From contig JADGNS010000174.1 of the NCBI GenBank assembly GCA_017883355.1, positions 1 to 7,859 of the forward strand: 7,859 nt of DNA. Direction: 5' to 3'. A model generated the notes under the pieces. That model was given only the letters and a program-made list of their open reading frames with translations. It was not told the DNA's origin and made no database searches. The position numbers and the translations under genes are program-made. Below are positions 5,800 through 7,859 of this stretch, piece by piece. The number at the start of each line of letters is the position of its first letter. Positions within the stretch are counted from its first letter, which is position 1. Source of the stretch: Candidatus Solibacter sp. GTDB taxonomy: Bacteria > Acidobacteriota > Terriglobia > Bryobacterales > Bryobacteraceae.

Positions 5800-7326
5800 G
5801 TGCCTGAACCTCGCGCTCGCTGGCAACTCACTGCCGGAATGCTGGTGGCCGTCATCGCCGCCATCAAACTGATTCTCCACCTCTACGCGGGCCGCTACTA
5901 CGGCTACTTTGTCGACGAGTTGTACAACGTCGCGCTGGCCCGCCACCTCGCCTGGGGATACGTGGATGTGGCCCCGATGATCGCCCTGATCGGCCGCATC
6001 GAGCTCACCCTGTTCGGCAGTTCGCTCTCCGCCATCCGTCTAGCACCCGCGCTGGCCGGCGCCGGCCTCGTGCTGCTCACCGGAGCCATCGCGCGCGAAC
6101 TGGGCGGCCGGCGCTTTGCCCAGGGGCTCGCCGCCCTCTGCGTCCTGCTCGCTCCCGGCATCCTGGCAATGGATCATTTCCTCAACGTCAACGCCTTCGA
6201 GCCGCTCTGCTGGATGGGCTGTGCGCTCCTGCTCATCCGCATCGTCAATACCGGCAACGAGAGGCTCTGGCTCTGGTTTGGATTACTCGCCGGCCTCGGT
6301 CTGGAAACCAAGCACTCCATGCTGATCTTCGGCTTCGCTCTCGTGGCCGGGCTCGTGCTGACTCCCCAGCGCAAGCATCTGTTCAGCCGCTGGCTGGCGC
6401 TCGCCGGACTGCTGGCGTTTCTGCTGTTCCTGCCGAACCTGCTCTGGAACATCCAGCATCACTTCCCATTCCTGGAACTGCAGGAGAACATCCGGCGGGC
6501 CGGCCGCAACGTCAGCCTGTCCTTCGGGTCTTTCTTCGGCCAGGAAATTCTCGCCATGCTGCCGCTGAGCGCGCCCATCTGGATCGCCGGATTGTGGGGA
6601 CTCGTGCGCGGCCGCTACCGCGCGCTAGGGTTTGCGTGGGCGATCACAGCCGCCCTCATCTTCGCCATGAACCCTCGCGTCTATTACCTGTTCCCCGCAT
6701 TCCCCATGCTCTTCGCCGCCGGCAGCGTCCAGTTCGAATCTTGGCTCGAACGCCCGCGGCTCGCCTGGATCAAACCCGCATGGTGTGCCCTGATGGTGCT
6801 GATGGGCGCGCTGCTGGCCCCCACCCTGCTTCCCATCCTGCCGCCGGAAGTCTTCATTCGGTACGCCGCGGCCACCCACCTCGACCCGCCGCGCATCGAG
6901 ACTCACCGGCTCGGACCGCTGCCGCAGCTTTTCGCCGACCAGTTCGGCTGGGAAGACATGGCCGCCGCCGTGGCTCGCGTCTACCACAACCTGCCCGCCG
7001 ACATCCGCCCGCGCACCGCCATCTTCGGACAGAACTACGGACAGGCCGGCGCCATCGATCTCTTCGGTCCCAAGTACGGCCTGCCGCCCGCGATCAGCGG
7101 TCACCAGAACTACTTCCTTTGGGGGCCGCACGGCGCCACCGGCGAAAGCATGATCGTGATGGAGGGCAGCCAGGCGGATCTCGAAGGCAAGTTCGATTTT
7201 GTCCAAAAAGTGGCGCACGTGGGCCATCCCTACGCCATGCCCTACGAGCACTTCGACATCTTCTACTGCCGCGGATTGAAAGGGCCCCTGGCAGAGGCTT
7301 GGCCCAAAGTAAAGAACTGGCGCTGA
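5800..7326 (+). CDS. ArnT/PMT-like (GT-C fold, GT39/GT83-type) membrane glycosyltransferase
   Basis: This 508-residue polytopic inner-membrane protein resembles the PMT_2/ArnT group, which moves a sugar from a polyprenyl-phosphate donor to a lipid or protein on the outer face. After a charged start and a first membrane helix (about 13-30), the first outer loop holds the acidic pair D39-E40 (YFVDELYNVALARHLAWGY), the usual metal and catalytic site. Helices follow at about 55-72, 80-98, 107-123, 132-148, 155-187, 198-214, 246-268, 275-289, 293-310 and 326-346. GLGLETKHS (165-173) and RVYYLFPAFPML (293-304) match the GLGxxTKG and KxxYYLLPxxP regions of the family. Residues about 375-508 form a soluble outer domain. 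It begins 1 bp after the rhaM stop, so it is likely co-translated. Donor and acceptor are unknown; a link to rhamnose is inferred only from position. Confidence 0.85.
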   Translation: MPEPRARWQLTAGMLVAVIAAIKLILHLYAGRYYGYFVDELYNVALARHLAWGYVDVAPMIALIGRIELTLFGSSLSAIRLAPALAGAGLVLLTGAIARELGGRRFAQGLAALCVLLAPGILAMDHFLNVNAFEPLCWMGCALLLIRIVNTGNERLWLWFGLLAGLGLETKHSMLIFGFALVAGLVLTPQRKHLFSRWLALAGLLAFLLFLPNLLWNIQHHFPFLELQENIRRAGRNVSLSFGSFFGQEILAMLPLSAPIWIAGLWGLVRGRYRALGFAWAITAALIFAMNPRVYYLFPAFPMLFAAGSVQFESWLERPRLAWIKPAWCALMVLMGALLAPTLLPILPPEVFIRYAAATHLDPPRIETHRLGPLPQLFADQFGWEDMAAAVARVYHNLPADIRPRTAIFGQNYGQAGAIDLFGPKYGLPPAISGHQNYFLWGPHGATGESMIVMEGSQADLEGKFDFVQKVAHVGHPYAMPYEHFDIFYCRGLKGPLAEAWPKVKNWR

Positions 7327-7428
7327 GCAAAGTAAGAATCGCTCCCCGACGGGGAACGCAGAGCCGCGACCGTTAGGGAGCGGTAACTAATTTCAGATTT
7401 TGGAGTCTAAAATAGGGTTGGAGCCGAC
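7327..7428. repeat. Palindrome-rich intergenic spacer, possible dispersed GC-rich repeat
   Basis: Just after the glycosyltransferase stop lies TCCCC-GAC-GGGGA (7343-7355), a perfect 5-bp stem without a following T-run, so not a classical terminator. A second option pairs CGCTCCC (7340-7346) with GGGAGCG (7376-7382), seven perfect base pairs enclosing the first 3' arm; the two folds exclude each other. ACCG-N8-CGGT (7369-7384) is a further small repeat. The block around 7359-7384 resembles GC-rich intergenic elements I recall from Solibacter-like genomes, but this is memory only. It may end the rhamnose transcript or be a mobile repeat. Confidence 0.4.
7408..7413 (+). promoter_or_regulatory. 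Candidate -10 element upstream of the right-end gene
   Basis: TAAAAT matches five of six -10 consensus bases and lies in the AT-rich part of the spacer, 15 bases before the ATG at 7429. No acceptable -35 hexamer is found at normal spacing. The hexamer is also the right half of the inverted repeat ATTTT-N7-AAAAT (7397-7413), so it may overlap an operator. Weak support. Confidence 0.25.
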
Positions 7429-7859
7429 ATGAAGTACTTCGCCCTCGCCCTGCTCGCCGTCACGCTCGCCGCAGCCGACAAACCCACGCCTCGCCAGAAG
7501 GCCCGGGAACTGCTCGACAGCGCCGCCGAAATGGTCGCTGCCACCAGGCCGGATGTCCAGTCGGTCGCACTGATGCATCTGGCCGACAACTACCAGACGT
7601 TCGATAAGAAGAAGGCCATCGAGTACTTCAAGCAGGCGTTCACCGCGGCGGTCCTGCCACCCACCGGCCAAAGCCCGTTCGCGCGCAGCACGCAGATGGA
7701 AATCGTGGTCGCGCTCACCACGCTCGATACCGCCGAAGGCATCGCCGTGCTCAAGCAGATGGAGCGGCCAAGCGGAGGCTACGACAACCGGTCCTTCGCG
7801 GCCTCGCGCGTGATCGGCGAACTCCTCCAGAAGAACCAGGTGCAACCGGCCATCGATCT
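7429..7859 (+). CDS. Secreted alpha-helical protein of unknown function, N-terminal part (open at right edge)
   Basis: The first 143 codons are visible and no stop occurs before the window ends. The ATG at 7429 has GGAG at 7420-7423, five bases upstream. Residues 1-16 form a short signal peptide (MKYFALALLAVTLAAA, likely cut near A15-A16). The mature part is almost all predicted helix, with helix-turn-helix pairs such as 21-38, 43-53, 60-74, 84-98, 102-111 and 122-136. This suggests a TPR- or HEAT-like solenoid, for example ALMHLADNYQTFDKKKAIEYFKQAF, where a helix pair ends in an AIEYFKQAF-type TPR helix. I do not recognise a named family. It is separated from the rhamnose unit by a 102-bp spacer and probably has its own promoter. 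Confidence 0.8.
   Translation, partial: MKYFALALLAVTLAAADKPTPRQKARELLDSAAEMVAATRPDVQSVALMHLADNYQTFDKKKAIEYFKQAFTAAVLPPTGQSPFARSTQMEIVVALTTLDTAEGIAVLKQMERPSGGYDNRSFAASRVIGELLQKNQVQPAID

Noticed and set aside
7343..7355. Classical Rho-independent terminator after the glycosyltransferase
   Set aside because: The stem is only 5 bp and is followed by AACGCAG with no T-run.
7393..7845. 150-codon minus-strand frame opposite the right-end gene
   Set aside because: The opposite frame has a good ribosome site and signal peptide; this one has neither and shows shadow-like composition.

Overview
The window looks like a piece of a high-GC bacterial chromosome (roughly 60-65% G+C by eye). Several traits recall the Acidobacteriota, in particular Bryobacterales such as Solibacter: a secreted GH106 glycosidase, a Gfo/Idh/MocA oxidoreductase, and a GC-rich palindromic element between genes. 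That placement is an inference from gene style and memory, not a measured result. Coding density is very high; the only sizeable gaps are 4015-4279 (265 bp) and 7327-7428 (102 bp).

The core is a divergent L-rhamnose locus. To the left of the 265-bp intergenic region, on the minus strand, lie a secreted GH106-type alpha-L-rhamnosidase (1405-4014), an EamA/DMT-family membrane transporter (343-1383), and the start of a Gfo/Idh/MocA oxidoreductase (346 leftwards, cut by the window edge). The transporter stop and oxidoreductase start overlap in an ATGA. To the right, on the plus strand, lie an L-rhamnose isomerase (4280-5473), an L-rhamnose mutarotase (5481-5798) and a GT-C/ArnT-like membrane glycosyltransferase (5800-7326), with gaps of 7 bp and 1 bp. 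A palindromic spacer follows, then the first 143 codons of an unrelated-looking secreted helical protein (7429 to the right edge).

A reasonable reading is that the rhamnosidase frees L-rhamnose from plant or microbial glycans outside the cytoplasm and the DMT transporter is a candidate importer. RhaM would then equilibrate the anomers and RhaI would convert L-rhamnose to L-rhamnulose. The usual next steps (rhamnulose kinase, aldolase, lactaldehyde enzymes) and a regulator are not in the window, so the pathway must continue elsewhere or differ. The two identifications with the strongest support are the isomerase, in which all seven metal and catalytic residues of the Pseudomonas stutzeri enzyme are found at one constant offset, and the mutarotase, which aligns from residue 1 with E. 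coli RhaM. I found no mobile element, CRISPR array, tRNA or rRNA. I do not see a clearly new system; the least expected points are the glycosyltransferase coupled to the rhamnose genes and the structure in the two intergenic regions.
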